Shown: piece by piece, positions 50,068-58,191 of the stretch
How the letters are laid out: the number at the start of each line of letters is the position of its first letter
Numbering within the stretch: the first letter of the stretch is position 1
NCBI GenBank assembly: GCA_902780525.1
Contig: CACZFL010000012.1
Span: 1 to 64,000 of the forward strand
From: an uncultured bacterium
GTDB taxonomy: Bacteria > Cyanobacteriota > Vampirovibrionia > Gastranaerophilales > Gastranaerophilaceae
Length of the DNA stretch: 64,000 nt
Direction of reading: 5' to 3'
Program-made: the position numbers and the translations under genes
The notes under the pieces: generated by a model
Seen by the model: only the letters and a program-made list of their open reading frames with translations
What the model was told of the DNA's origin: nothing
The model's database searches: none

Positions 50068-52167
50068 TTATGCAGATTGTTTTACATTTTTATCAGATGT
50101 AATAGCAATTTCTTTTGCACTATTTTCGTTTTCAGCGTTTAAAGCAATTTCTCTTGCGTGTCTTCTTGCAATGCGTCTGTCATTGTACCAGTCACCGAGT
50201 TTGTTTGCAAACGGTGTAATTAATACCGGAGAAACGTATCTGTAAACTGTTGTGAATATTAATAAGCTTGCAAGAACTCTGATGCCTTTAATCTTATCTG
50301 ATAAAGCTTTAAGCTGTTCTTCTGTATAAGGTTTGCCTATTTTAGTTTCTTCAATTACACGTTTTTGTCTTTGCAAGCCTGAATATCTGTATTCTTTGTT
50401 TTTTACAAAATTGTTTAATTTAGAATCTGCTGTATAAGCCATGAATGTCGGAACAAAGAAACATAATATCTGGTTAATTGCAAGAGTTGTGCGTTTTTCT
50501 GAATCTAAATCCTTTTTTGATAATGTCTGCTGGACATAAACACTACTCGTAATTAAAGAACCGATTGTTGACATATGCGCGGTTAATTTGCCCTGTAATT
50601 GAGCTAATTTTCCTGAGTATTTATGTATTGTCGGGTTCTTTATGATTCTTGCACCAAATTCTCTTCCCAGCCATTTTACAAAGCCTGACGGTTCTTTTGA
50701 TTTTCCTTTGAATGTAGGTTGTTGAGCAACAGCAGGTTTAACTTCATTTTTTACAACATCCTGTTTAACTGTCTGTACTTCAGGTTTTTGTTCTGCAGGT
50801 TTTTTGCGTTTTTCCAGGTGGAATACTCGTTTCAGTACCCACGGAATCATTGCAATTGTAGTTGCTGCAATCGGGATTCTGAATGCCAAATCCGGTAACC
50901 ATTCAATAAGCTTCATCTGTCCTTCGTTTGCCAAGTCAGCTTCAACCATTGCATTGTTGATAGGAGTGCCAAGTCTGCCATTTCTGCCGTTATCTAAATA
51001 GGATACTAATTTGTATTCTTTGTCTTTTTTATCGAATCTTTTTTCGCCTGTTCTTCTTGGTCTGTAATCTGCTGTTTCAAGTTCTGATGCAACATTAATC
51101 TCATCCAAATCAAGCTTCCATTGTTTTCCGTCAACGGTGCGCCATTTTCTGAAATCATTTACTATATTATTCTTTTTGTCAGCATAAACTGAATTGATAT
51201 CTAAATTGCCCCAGTTTGTATCTTTTGATTCTTTGATTAATTTATCAAAGTATTCATGGTTCAAATCTCTTAAAAGGAACTGTGTTTCACCGAATCCTTT
51301 TTCTTTTACTACAATGCCAATGTTTTTCATATCTATTGCATCGTACAGACTTCTTCCGTCTTTAAGTTTTACTTCGTTGAAAGATTTTCCTTTGTATTTT
51401 GCCCAGTCAACATCGACTTTTAATATGTCTTTGAATGTTTTGTCCGATACATCGGCGAGATGTTTGAACTGAGGAAGCATGTCAACTTGTTTGATATCAT
51501 CAATAAACTTGTTTCCCTTTATATCTTTCCAGAGTTTTTTATCAAGTCTTTTTCCTGCTTCATCTGTAATTGATTCTATGTTCAAATGCGGATAAAGACG
51601 TCTCAATACATCATCACCCATTTTTTGGATTAGGTGAGCCTGTGCATATTTGCCTCCCTGCTTAAACGGATAAGTTAACGGTGTAGTAAGAACAAAACCT
51701 GCAATACCTGATGATATTGAGTGTGCTGCCGCATATTTGTTATTTGTTTTCCCTTCTTTATCAGGCATAAACATAATTGTTGCCGGTCTTAATACTGTAC
51801 ATACAATTGCTGCGAGTCCTGCCTGTGTAATCGGTCCGAAGTTTGATACTTTCAGCATGTTATCAAAAAGGGAACCAAGTAAAAACTCGTCCCCCTTTTT
51901 TTTCTCAAGCTGGGGTTCACTCTTGATTTCCCCAACCGATTTTTTTGTTATATTAATAATCTTTTTTGCATCTTTCAGAACTGTCTTGCTCTTTCCGAAT
52001 GATACGGACGAACTATACAATTCCGCGCTCTCAGCCGATAACTTCGGCATTAACATCTGCTCTGAGTAATTTTTTAATCTAAAGTCCTTAGACGATACAT
52101 TGCTGGTTGATTGTTGATTAAGTTGTACTAAAGAGTTTAGATTTTGCGTTTTATGAATCTTCATCAT
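50068..52167 (-). CDS. large FKG-motif membrane protein (second)
   Basis: About 699 residues from MMKIHKTQN (52167); the open frame reaches 52215 without a ribosome site. It has SVSFGKSK near the N-terminus and QPTFKGKSK in the middle, hydrophobic segments (AGLAAIVCTVLRPATIMF, IPIAATTIAMIPWVL, LASLLIFTTVYRYVSPVLITP) and long polar domains. In overall plan (FKG tags, membrane segments near tags, charged tail) it parallels the protein at 30158-32118. No enzyme motif is seen; function unknown. Confidence 0.75.
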   Translation of the reverse strand: MMKIHKTQNLNSLVQLNQQSTSNVSSKDFRLKNYSEQMLMPKLSAESAELYSSSVSFGKSKTVLKDAKKIINITKKSVGEIKSEPQLEKKKGDEFLLGSLFDNMLKVSNFGPITQAGLAAIVCTVLRPATIMFMPDKEGKTNNKYAAAHSISSGIAGFVLTTPLTYPFKQGGKYAQAHLIQKMGDDVLRRLYPHLNIESITDEAGKRLDKKLWKDIKGNKFIDDIKQVDMLPQFKHLADVSDKTFKDILKVDVDWAKYKGKSFNEVKLKDGRSLYDAIDMKNIGIVVKEKGFGETQFLLRDLNHEYFDKLIKESKDTNWGNLDINSVYADKKNNIVNDFRKWRTVDGKQWKLDLDEINVASELETADYRPRRTGEKRFDKKDKEYKLVSYLDNGRNGRLGTPINNAMVEADLANEGQMKLIEWLPDLAFRIPIAATTIAMIPWVLKRVFHLEKRKKPAEQKPEVQTVKQDVVKNEVKPAVAQQPTFKGKSKEPSGFVKWLGREFGARIIKNPTIHKYSGKLAQLQGKLTAHMSTIGSLITSSVYVQQTLSKKDLDSEKRTTLAINQILCFFVPTFMAYTADSKLNNFVKNKEYRYSGLQRQKRVIEETKIGKPYTEEQLKALSDKIKGIRVLASLLIFTTVYRYVSPVLITPFANKLGDWYNDRRIARRHAREIALNAENENSAKEIAITSDKNVKQSA

Positions 52168-52257
52168 AGTTTCCAATCTAATTTGTTTTGTCTCTACACA
52201 TTTATCATAAAACAAATCAAAAGAATTTTTGCTAGTTAGTTAAAATATTGTTACAAT

Positions 52258-52285
52258 TTGTGAAAAACAACCCCAAATGTATAAT
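52258..52285 (+). promoter_or_regulatory. promoter of the secreted protein at 52300
   Basis: TTGTGA (52258-52263), 16 bases, TATAAT (52280-52285); AGGA follows before the start. Confidence 0.5.
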
Positions 52286-52299
52286 AAATATAGGATTGT

Positions 52300-53163
52300 A
52301 TGCTTATGAAAAATAGTAAAATCACATTAAGAATTGTAACAATTACACTTTTTGTACTAATATCATGTACAAATCATGTCTTTTCTTTTGATTTAGACAT
52401 GACTGTTGAGGATGATATTAGAAAAAATTACAACTCTTCTAAGCTTATTAAAGATACAAATATTGAATATTCGGAAGAATTGCCCGAACTTCCCGAAAAA
52501 CTGAAAAATAAACAATCTGTTTCTGTGAAAAAGACAAATCCTGTTTCTGTTCCAAAGTCGCAGGTAACGATTAAACCTCTGACAGGTAATATAAAAATAT
52601 CAAAAGGAACTTCTTTTGACGTTGTCAGTACGGCTAAAATATCAGATTGGCAGACAAAAGGTGCTGTTGTTAGATTTAAAACGACAAAGTCTCTTTATAA
52701 AAAGAAATACAAAATCCCTGCATCAACTGTTTTTGTCGGTAAAGTTATAGAATCTCACCAGCCCCAGGTGTCATGCAACGGAGGACTTGTTGTTATTAGA
52801 GTACAAAGCATGCAATACAATGGCACGACAGTTCCATTATGCGCCTATATAACCAGGGCTGATGAAAAAATGATTTTTTTAAATAATATAAAAGGCGAAA
52901 GAACTTATCTTAAAACAGTTTGGAAAAAAGGAAATTGGGGACGGTCTTTGTTTAGCCGAATGATGACACTTACGATAAATTTAGGCAGTGACGGTTCAAC
53001 ATTCCTTCTGTCACCTTTCCCTTTTTTATACGGAACGATATGTCTTGGTGCTAATACATTAATCTCACCCGTTACCGCATTCTTCCAAAAAGGAAAGCAT
53101 GTTTCGATTCCGTCGGGAAGTCAGTTCAGAATAAAACTTCTGGAAGACGCTTATATAGATTAA
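52300..53163 (+). CDS. secreted protein of unknown function, 287 residues
   Basis: It starts with a signal peptide (LRIVTITLFVLISCTNHVFS) and has a polar, lysine-rich region, then a beta-rich domain (about 95-215: IKISKGTSFDVVSTAKISDW, IPASTVFVGKVIESHQPQVSCNGGLVVIRV) resembling the small beta barrels of envelope-associated proteins, and a C-terminal segment with a hydrophobic stretch (FLLSPFPFLYGTICLGANTLISPV) and KGKHVSIPSGSQFRIKLLED. The phrase IPxGSxFxIKL is typical of surface-exposed beta domains. Either ATG (52300 or 52306) may be used. A terminator follows. Confidence 0.75.
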   Translation: MLMKNSKITLRIVTITLFVLISCTNHVFSFDLDMTVEDDIRKNYNSSKLIKDTNIEYSEELPELPEKLKNKQSVSVKKTNPVSVPKSQVTIKPLTGNIKISKGTSFDVVSTAKISDWQTKGAVVRFKTTKSLYKKKYKIPASTVFVGKVIESHQPQVSCNGGLVVIRVQSMQYNGTTVPLCAYITRADEKMIFLNNIKGERTYLKTVWKKGNWGRSLFSRMMTLTINLGSDGSTFLLSPFPFLYGTICLGANTLISPVTAFFQKGKHVSIPSGSQFRIKLLEDAYID

Positions 53164-53174
53164 ACTTAAAAACG

Positions 53175-53202
53175 AAAAAGCCGTACTTTCGTATGGCTTT
53201 TG
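53175..53202 (+). terminator. terminator of the secreted protein gene
   Basis: AAAAAGCCGTAC, TTTC loop, GTATGGCTTTT followed by GTTTT. Confidence 0.75.
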
Positions 53203-53236
53203 TTTTGGGGTATGTATATAAAGTATATTTTTGAGT

Positions 53237-53482
53237 CTATACTTCAATAAATAATCTTCTGCCGACTATGTTCGGCTGATTGTTGTAATAACCTGCGAAA
53301 TATCCGCCTGCAACAGGTCTGTTTTGTCCATAGAATTCAAACGGATTATTTCCCTGTGATGATACGAACGGATTTCCTGCTCCTGATGCAAAGGGGTTTG
53401 TGCTTGTTCTTTTGATTGCCGGAGCCTGCACCGCAGGTGCTGATGATAAAACATTTGCTAATAATTGTACGATTCCTGCCAT
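53237..53482 (-). CDS. small sigma-28-controlled Asn/Gly/Pro-rich protein
   Basis: An 81-residue protein. Residues 1-20 are a short apolar helix (MAGIVQLLANVLSSAPAVQA); the rest is rich in Asn, Pro, Phe and Gly (NPFASGAGNPFVSSQGNNPFEFYG), with NPF repeated three times. It is preceded by AAGG and by a flagellar late promoter on the same strand. No family is recognised. A short stem that includes the ribosome site may form in the leader. By its promoter it belongs to the late flagellar set. Confidence 0.65.
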   Translation of the reverse strand: MAGIVQLLANVLSSAPAVQAPAIKRTSTNPFASGAGNPFVSSQGNNPFEFYGQNRPVAGGYFAGYYNNQPNIVGRRLFIEV

Positions 53483-53540
53483 ATTTAGTTAAACCTTTCT
53501 TGGTTAACTTTTAATGATTTATCACTGAAAGTCAATATTT

Positions 53541-53567
53541 TTATCGACAAAAAAGCAAAGAACTTTA
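53541..53567 (-). promoter_or_regulatory. sigma-28 promoter of the small NPF protein gene
   Basis: On the minus strand TAAAGTTC (53560-53567), 11 bases, GTCGATAA (53541-53548): one mismatch in each box. Confidence 0.8.
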
Positions 53568-53625
53568 AACAAAAATCATAAATATCATCCGAACGTTGTA
53601 ATCTCTAAAAACCTTTCTCAAATTG

Positions 53626-53654
53626 TTGACATTAAAATATGTTTACTATAATAT
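53626..53654 (+). promoter_or_regulatory. promoter of the tRNA cluster
   Basis: TTGACA (53626-53631) and TAATAT (53649-53654) 17 bases apart, just before tRNA-Thr(TGT); TATAAT overlaps at 53647-53652. Confidence 0.6.
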
Positions 53655-53664
53655 AAATTGTGTT

Positions 53665-53736
53665 GCCGGTATAGCTCAACGGTAGAGCAACGGTTTTGTA
53701 AACCGTAGGTTGTAGGTTCGATTCCTATTACCGGCT
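53665..53736 (+). tRNA. tRNA-Thr(TGT)
   Basis: Perfect acceptor stem GCCGGTA / TACCGGC, D arm TAGCTCAACGGTAGA, anticodon arm ACGGT-TTTGTAA with anticodon TGT, T arm with TTCGATT. CCA is not encoded. Six T's follow. Confidence 0.95.
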
Positions 53737-53740
53737 TTTT

Positions 53741-53836
53741 TCTATGATGGGTACAAGCCTTTGTGGCAAGGACTCCATGAGAACGATTAAGTATCGTTCA
53801 AAATGGAGGAGGGTAGCAGCACTCCCTTGGTTTTTA
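53741..53836 (+). pseudogene. interrupted and truncated copy of tRNA-Thr(GGT)
   Basis: Bases 53741-53767 match 53862-53888 (flank plus 5' end of tRNA-Thr(GGT)) with one change. Then 42 bases are inserted (53768-53809), made of a nested perfect hairpin (CTCCAT/ATGGAG outside, GAACGAT/ATCGTTC inside). The tRNA sequence resumes (AGGGTAGCAGCACTCCCTTGGT) and stops after the anticodon, running into TTTTTA. The 3' half is absent, so it cannot be a functional tRNA. Confidence 0.75.
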
Positions 53837-53877
53837 CTTAAAAAGCTGTGTGACAAATGAATCTATGATGGGTATAA

Positions 53878-53949
53878 GCCTTTGTGGCGCAGGGGTAGCG
53901 CACTCCCTTGGTAAGGGAGAGGCCACGGGTTCAAATCCCGTCAAAGGCA
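53878..53949 (+). tRNA. tRNA-Thr(GGT)
   Basis: Acceptor GCCTTTG / CAAAGGC, D arm GGCGCAGGGGTAGCGC, anticodon loop TTGGTAA with anticodon GGT, T arm CGGGTTCAAATCCCG, discriminator A. CCA is not encoded. Confidence 0.95.
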
Positions 53950-53965
53950 ATTTAAAATTTAATAT

Positions 53966-54052
<87 letters not shown>

Positions 54053-54054
54053 TT

Positions 54055-54081
54055 AAAAAGACTCCGTTAGGGGTCTTTTTT
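54055..54081 (+). terminator. terminator of the tRNA cluster
   Basis: AAAAAGACTCC, GTTA loop, GGGGTCTTTTT. A near copy, fused to a tRNA-Tyr 3' tail, is at 54217-54261. Confidence 0.8.
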
Positions 54082-54098
54082 ATTTGTGGATTCTCACG

Positions 54099-54197
54099 CA
54101 TTGCCTATGGCAATGGGTTCTCCCCTCCAAATGCTTGCAAAAAGCTATTGATTTAAAATAATTTTTCACGAAAAACAGTACATTTAGTACTGTTTTT
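54099..54197. other. non-coding stretch with two perfect hairpins
   Basis: CATTGCC-TAT-GGCAATG (54099-54115) and AAAAACAGTAC-ATTTA-GTACTGTTTTT (54171-54197), the latter terminator-like on both strands. No gene is seen between 54082 and 54286. Confidence 0.6.
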
Positions 54198-54216
54198 CTG
54201 ACGCATTCGGAGTCCT

Positions 54217-54261
54217 TACCCCTGCCTACCACTAAAAAAAGACTCCGTAAGGAGTCTTTTT
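54217..54261 (+). repeat. copy of the tRNA-Tyr 3' tail plus terminator
   Basis: TACCCCTGCCTACCACT resembles the tRNA-Tyr 3' end (CCACCCCTGCCCACCACT) and is followed by AAAAAGACTCC-GTAA-GGAGTCTTTTT, nearly the same hairpin as at 54055-54081. The hairpin also serves as terminator for the leftward fliD-like gene. Confidence 0.7.
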
Positions 54262-54286
54262 ATTCGTATTGCTTTTATCAACCAGT

Positions 54287-57200
54287 CTATGACAAGAACG
54301 ATTTGTACTGGTTTTGTAATCCTGCAATCATGATGTCCATTGATGAGAATTTGTTTTCAAGTCGTTTTCTGTATTTTTCTATTGCAAGATTACCTTTAAT
54401 TATTTTTTGTGATATTGAACTCAAATCTGTGCTAAATGATTTACTTGCAGATGAGAAGTAGCCGTTTGCAGATGCAAGAGCGTTTTCTACCAGTGACTCA
54501 ACTTTTGACAAAATGCCTTCGTTTACTACATTTCCGTTTGTATCTTTACTTCCTATTAATAAGGCTCTTACGTCTTCTTCATAGTTTTCAAACGCTTCCA
54601 TAAATGCTTCTTTATCAATTGACAGGAATGTAATATCTTTTGCATCCGTAGATATACTGCTTGCGTTACTTTCTGCGGAAGCTTTGATACCAATTGCTGC
54701 AAGGTTTCTGAATCTGGTTGTACCCGGGTCAGAACTGTTCATTGCTGTTCTTATATTGTTTCTAAGAAGCTTAAGCATTGTCTGGTCACTCAGTTTTCCG
54801 CCTTTTGCAATTGCGGTATCTATGTTTGATATCAGTTCATTATATCTGTCTAAGATATTTGATACGGCATTATACAGCGATTCTGTGTCTCTCTTGACAT
54901 TAAGTGTAACTGTTGAGCCGTTTGTCAGACCTTTCAGGTTTATGGTTAAACCTGTCAAACCTGTTGAATCACTTGTTACGTTATTTGACAGAGATGTGTA
55001 TTTCGTTCCGTTAATTGTCAATATAGCGTTAGAACCGATCTTTTGTGTATCCGTTACCAGATTCCCGTCTTTTGTCAGTCCCAGCATTTCTGTGAGGTTT
55101 GTATCACCAGCTTCTATGTTTACTGCAGAAGCACCTGTTACTGTCGATTTAATTACAAGTTTACCGTCAATGCTGTCCCAGTATGCCGTTGCAAGTGATT
55201 TCTCACTTGAGTTAATTTGGGAAACTATATCTGACATTGTAGTGTCATTGTTAACATATATATCTGCATCTCCGACTTTGAATGAACCTGTTGTAATACT
55301 TTCACCGGAACCAAGATTTCTGAATAACCCTGCTTCACCAAGAGTTGTTTTGTCATTCATTTTGTACAGAAGTCTTGAACTTTCAAGCATATTTTCGTCA
55401 TTTTTTCCTATACCGGTTATCGCTACAAAGTTTGATTTGTCGCTTGTTGAACCTATGCTGATGTTTACATTTTGATTAACTGTTCCGTCGCCGTTTTTAG
55501 CATAGATTCTTAATTTACCGTCTCTCAGAAAACCATTTTCGTCAAAATCTATGTACAAATCGTTAAACGCTGAATTAAGCTTTGTCTGTAGATTTGAGAA
55601 GTTATCATTTTCATCAATGTTAATGGTTGCTCTTTGACCGTCTCTATAAACAGTCAGTGCACCGCCTGATATAGATACTGTGCTCAGTTTTGTTGTTCTG
55701 TCTGCATAGTTAACTGCAGATAATTGTTCTTGGGTCGTTGTAATAATCTTAGATTTTACAGGCGCCGAGCTTGCTGAGTACCCGCCCAAATCTTTTGGCC
55801 CGTTTAATTTAATAACATCCATAAGATTTGAAGTGGATTCAGACGCTATATATTCTACGTTATTATATCCGCTTGCTACATAGAATGAACCTCTGGTTAT
55901 ATATGCATCAATACCAACGTCTTTTAATTTGTCTATCAGAGAAGCGAATGTGTCATCCTGTCGCAGAGAAACTGTTTTGTAGTAGTCATTTACCTTAAAC
56001 ACAAGAGAACCTTCATCAAACCAAACAGTTTCTGTAGAACCGTTAACAACAGTTTGATAGTTTAGTGATGCAAGCGCCGTGCTGTTTGTTGCTGCAACGG
56101 TTGTTGTAACCCTTACTGTAGAACTCAGTCTTGAGGTTTCAACAGCGTGCTGACCGCTGGTTGTTTGTGACAGGCTTGATAATTTCAATGCTGAAAGTAT
56201 TTTAGAACCACCGCTGATTTGTTTAAGATAAATATCGGCGTCTGCTTTCAGATAGACCTTACCGTCTGACAGTACCTGACCTGTTATTCCATATTGTGCC
56301 AAACCTACTATCGGGTTATTTATAAATTCGTCAATTGTCAGTGTCGGGTCTACCATTATTGTTGATGCAACTCCGTCTACCATAAGACGAATCTTACCAT
56401 TACCGTTAGAATATCCATTTATATCGGATATTTTTGTATTTGCGTTCAGTTCAACAGCAGTATCATCGTAAACAATATATCCTGAGTTGGTGTTGGAGTA
56501 CACATTTATTGTTGTTGAGTTATAAGAATTATGTTCACCAATATTCATTTTTAATGCATTCTGGATTGATGTACTCATGCTTTTAACGTATGCACCGCTG
56601 CCGTTAAGTTCGGAAATTTTAACTTTGTTACCGACAATTTCCGCTTTGATTCCGTAGTTACTGTCGTTAATTTTGTTGCAGAATCCCTGAACGCTGAGTT
56701 CTTTATTTATGTTAACTGAAACGATGCCGTAAACAGGTGAATATATTACAACTGAACCATCGTTATCCATACCAAGCGCACCCATTGAGTTTGATGTGTT
56801 GATATTTGCTGATGATGTCATTGTAATAGGTGCTGTTGTTGAATAAGTGTCCGTAACAGGATGTAATATACCCATATTTGTAGCTATTGCACCATCTATA
56901 TAGTTACCTGTTGTTGACGTCAATGAAATGATGCCGTCATCAAGAGTAGCCGTAATACCATATTGTGCAAGTGTATCAAATAAATCCTGTACGGTTGAAG
57001 ATGCTGTTAGAGAGCTTATTGTTGTAACCGTACTGCCGCCGTCTTGTTTTTTTATAACCAATCTGTCGGATGTAGCCGTTACGGCACCAATTTGTCCCAA
57101 AGTGGCATCTCTGTTTATTAATGTTTCATGCGTTGCATAGACAATGTCTGTTGATGTCATTTTTGATAAAGAAATATACGGATCTTCGGTCGTAGTAAAG

Positions 57201-58174
57201 CCTAAAATCTCGGCTAACCGTCCGCCAAATACATTTCCGAATTTATCTGATGTCAGTGTGATTGTACCATCATCACTAACTTCATGGTATATTTGGAAGT
57301 TATTTTCTAATACGTCAAATATGCTTGAGAGTGTTGATTCTGTGGTAAATGTTGTAATATTTACTACAGAGCCGTCATTTTTTGTAATAGTAAATGCACA
57401 GTCGCTGTTGCTTTCTATGTCAAAGTGTTTTAACTTCGAATTAATTGTTGCCGTTGCAGGAGTAGTTATTGTTGTTATAACATTAATTTTGTTTGTATCA
57501 TAACCATAGTTAACGTTGCCCAGATGCAGGTTTGCCATAACTCCTGTTGCATCACTTTTCAGGGCACTCGTGCCGACATTCATTGAGAATTTTCCGGTGT
57601 TATCATCATAACTGGCTTCAATACCTATTCCATATAATTTGTCGATAAAATCTGCAATTGTTGTTGTATCGTCAATGGATACATTTCTTTGAAAGCCATC
57701 AACTTCAAATACAATATTGCCGGCCTGAATAGGGTGATTACCAGGGTCATCGCTTAAATCAAATAATCTTGATGTTGATGTTGCCGTAGTTGTTACGGTT
57801 GCCGTAACATCCCTGCTAATACCACTGTTTACCTCCGTGGCTGTGGCAAGTTGATTAACTTCTATATTATAAGTTGCGTTTTCTGCAGAAGTAGTTGCTA
57901 TCGCCGATAAAACAGATACATTGCTTGAATCTGCAATATTCTGTGAGAACAAGTCAATGGATGCAATACCAAATCGTGCATCGGTAACATTTTCCAGCAA
58001 ACTCTGGAATGAACTGAAGTAGTTTTTAATATTATTCAGTGTTTCCTGTGCGCCGGTTATTGTTGATTTTTTTGTTTCAAGTTTGGTAATTTCTGCTTGT
58101 TTAACAGATACTAGGGCTTCGACCCATGATGATGTGTCCATTCCTGAAGCTAATCCGCTAAATGATATTGACAT
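54287..58174 (-). CDS. fliD: giant FliD-like flagellar cap/hook-associated protein
   Basis: The 1295-residue protein has a FliD N-terminus (ISFSGLASGMDTSSWVEALVSVKQAEI, coiled coil to about residue 65) and a FliD C-terminus (NVKRDTESLYNAVSNILDRYNELI, later IEKYRKRLENKFSSMDIMIAGLQNQYKSFL). FliD is usually about 450-700 residues; here the centre is swollen by repeated beta-rich modules of the flagellin-IN type (each with a TTIADFIDKLYGIGIEASYDD-like segment followed by a beta strand set). FliD caps the filament and folds flagellin. It lies 17 bases downstream of a still larger paralogue, and its terminator is at 54236-54261. Confidence 0.92.
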   Translation of the reverse strand: MSISFSGLASGMDTSSWVEALVSVKQAEITKLETKKSTITGAQETLNNIKNYFSSFQSLLENVTDARFGIASIDLFSQNIADSSNVSVLSAIATTSAENATYNIEVNQLATATEVNSGISRDVTATVTTTATSTSRLFDLSDDPGNHPIQAGNIVFEVDGFQRNVSIDDTTTIADFIDKLYGIGIEASYDDNTGKFSMNVGTSALKSDATGVMANLHLGNVNYGYDTNKINVITTITTPATATINSKLKHFDIESNSDCAFTITKNDGSVVNITTFTTESTLSSIFDVLENNFQIYHEVSDDGTITLTSDKFGNVFGGRLAEILGFTTTEDPYISLSKMTSTDIVYATHETLINRDATLGQIGAVTATSDRLVIKKQDGGSTVTTISSLTASSTVQDLFDTLAQYGITATLDDGIISLTSTTGNYIDGAIATNMGILHPVTDTYSTTAPITMTSSANINTSNSMGALGMDNDGSVVIYSPVYGIVSVNINKELSVQGFCNKINDSNYGIKAEIVGNKVKISELNGSGAYVKSMSTSIQNALKMNIGEHNSYNSTTINVYSNTNSGYIVYDDTAVELNANTKISDINGYSNGNGKIRLMVDGVASTIMVDPTLTIDEFINNPIVGLAQYGITGQVLSDGKVYLKADADIYLKQISGGSKILSALKLSSLSQTTSGQHAVETSRLSSTVRVTTTVAATNSTALASLNYQTVVNGSTETVWFDEGSLVFKVNDYYKTVSLRQDDTFASLIDKLKDVGIDAYITRGSFYVASGYNNVEYIASESTSNLMDVIKLNGPKDLGGYSASSAPVKSKIITTTQEQLSAVNYADRTTKLSTVSISGGALTVYRDGQRATINIDENDNFSNLQTKLNSAFNDLYIDFDENGFLRDGKLRIYAKNGDGTVNQNVNISIGSTSDKSNFVAITGIGKNDENMLESSRLLYKMNDKTTLGEAGLFRNLGSGESITTGSFKVGDADIYVNNDTTMSDIVSQINSSEKSLATAYWDSIDGKLVIKSTVTGASAVNIEAGDTNLTEMLGLTKDGNLVTDTQKIGSNAILTINGTKYTSLSNNVTSDSTGLTGLTINLKGLTNGSTVTLNVKRDTESLYNAVSNILDRYNELISNIDTAIAKGGKLSDQTMLKLLRNNIRTAMNSSDPGTTRFRNLAAIGIKASAESNASSISTDAKDITFLSIDKEAFMEAFENYEEDVRALLIGSKDTNGNVVNEGILSKVESLVENALASANGYFSSASKSFSTDLSSISQKIIKGNLAIEKYRKRLENKFSSMDIMIAGLQNQYKSFLS

Positions 58175-58191
58175 AATTACTGTTCCTTTTT

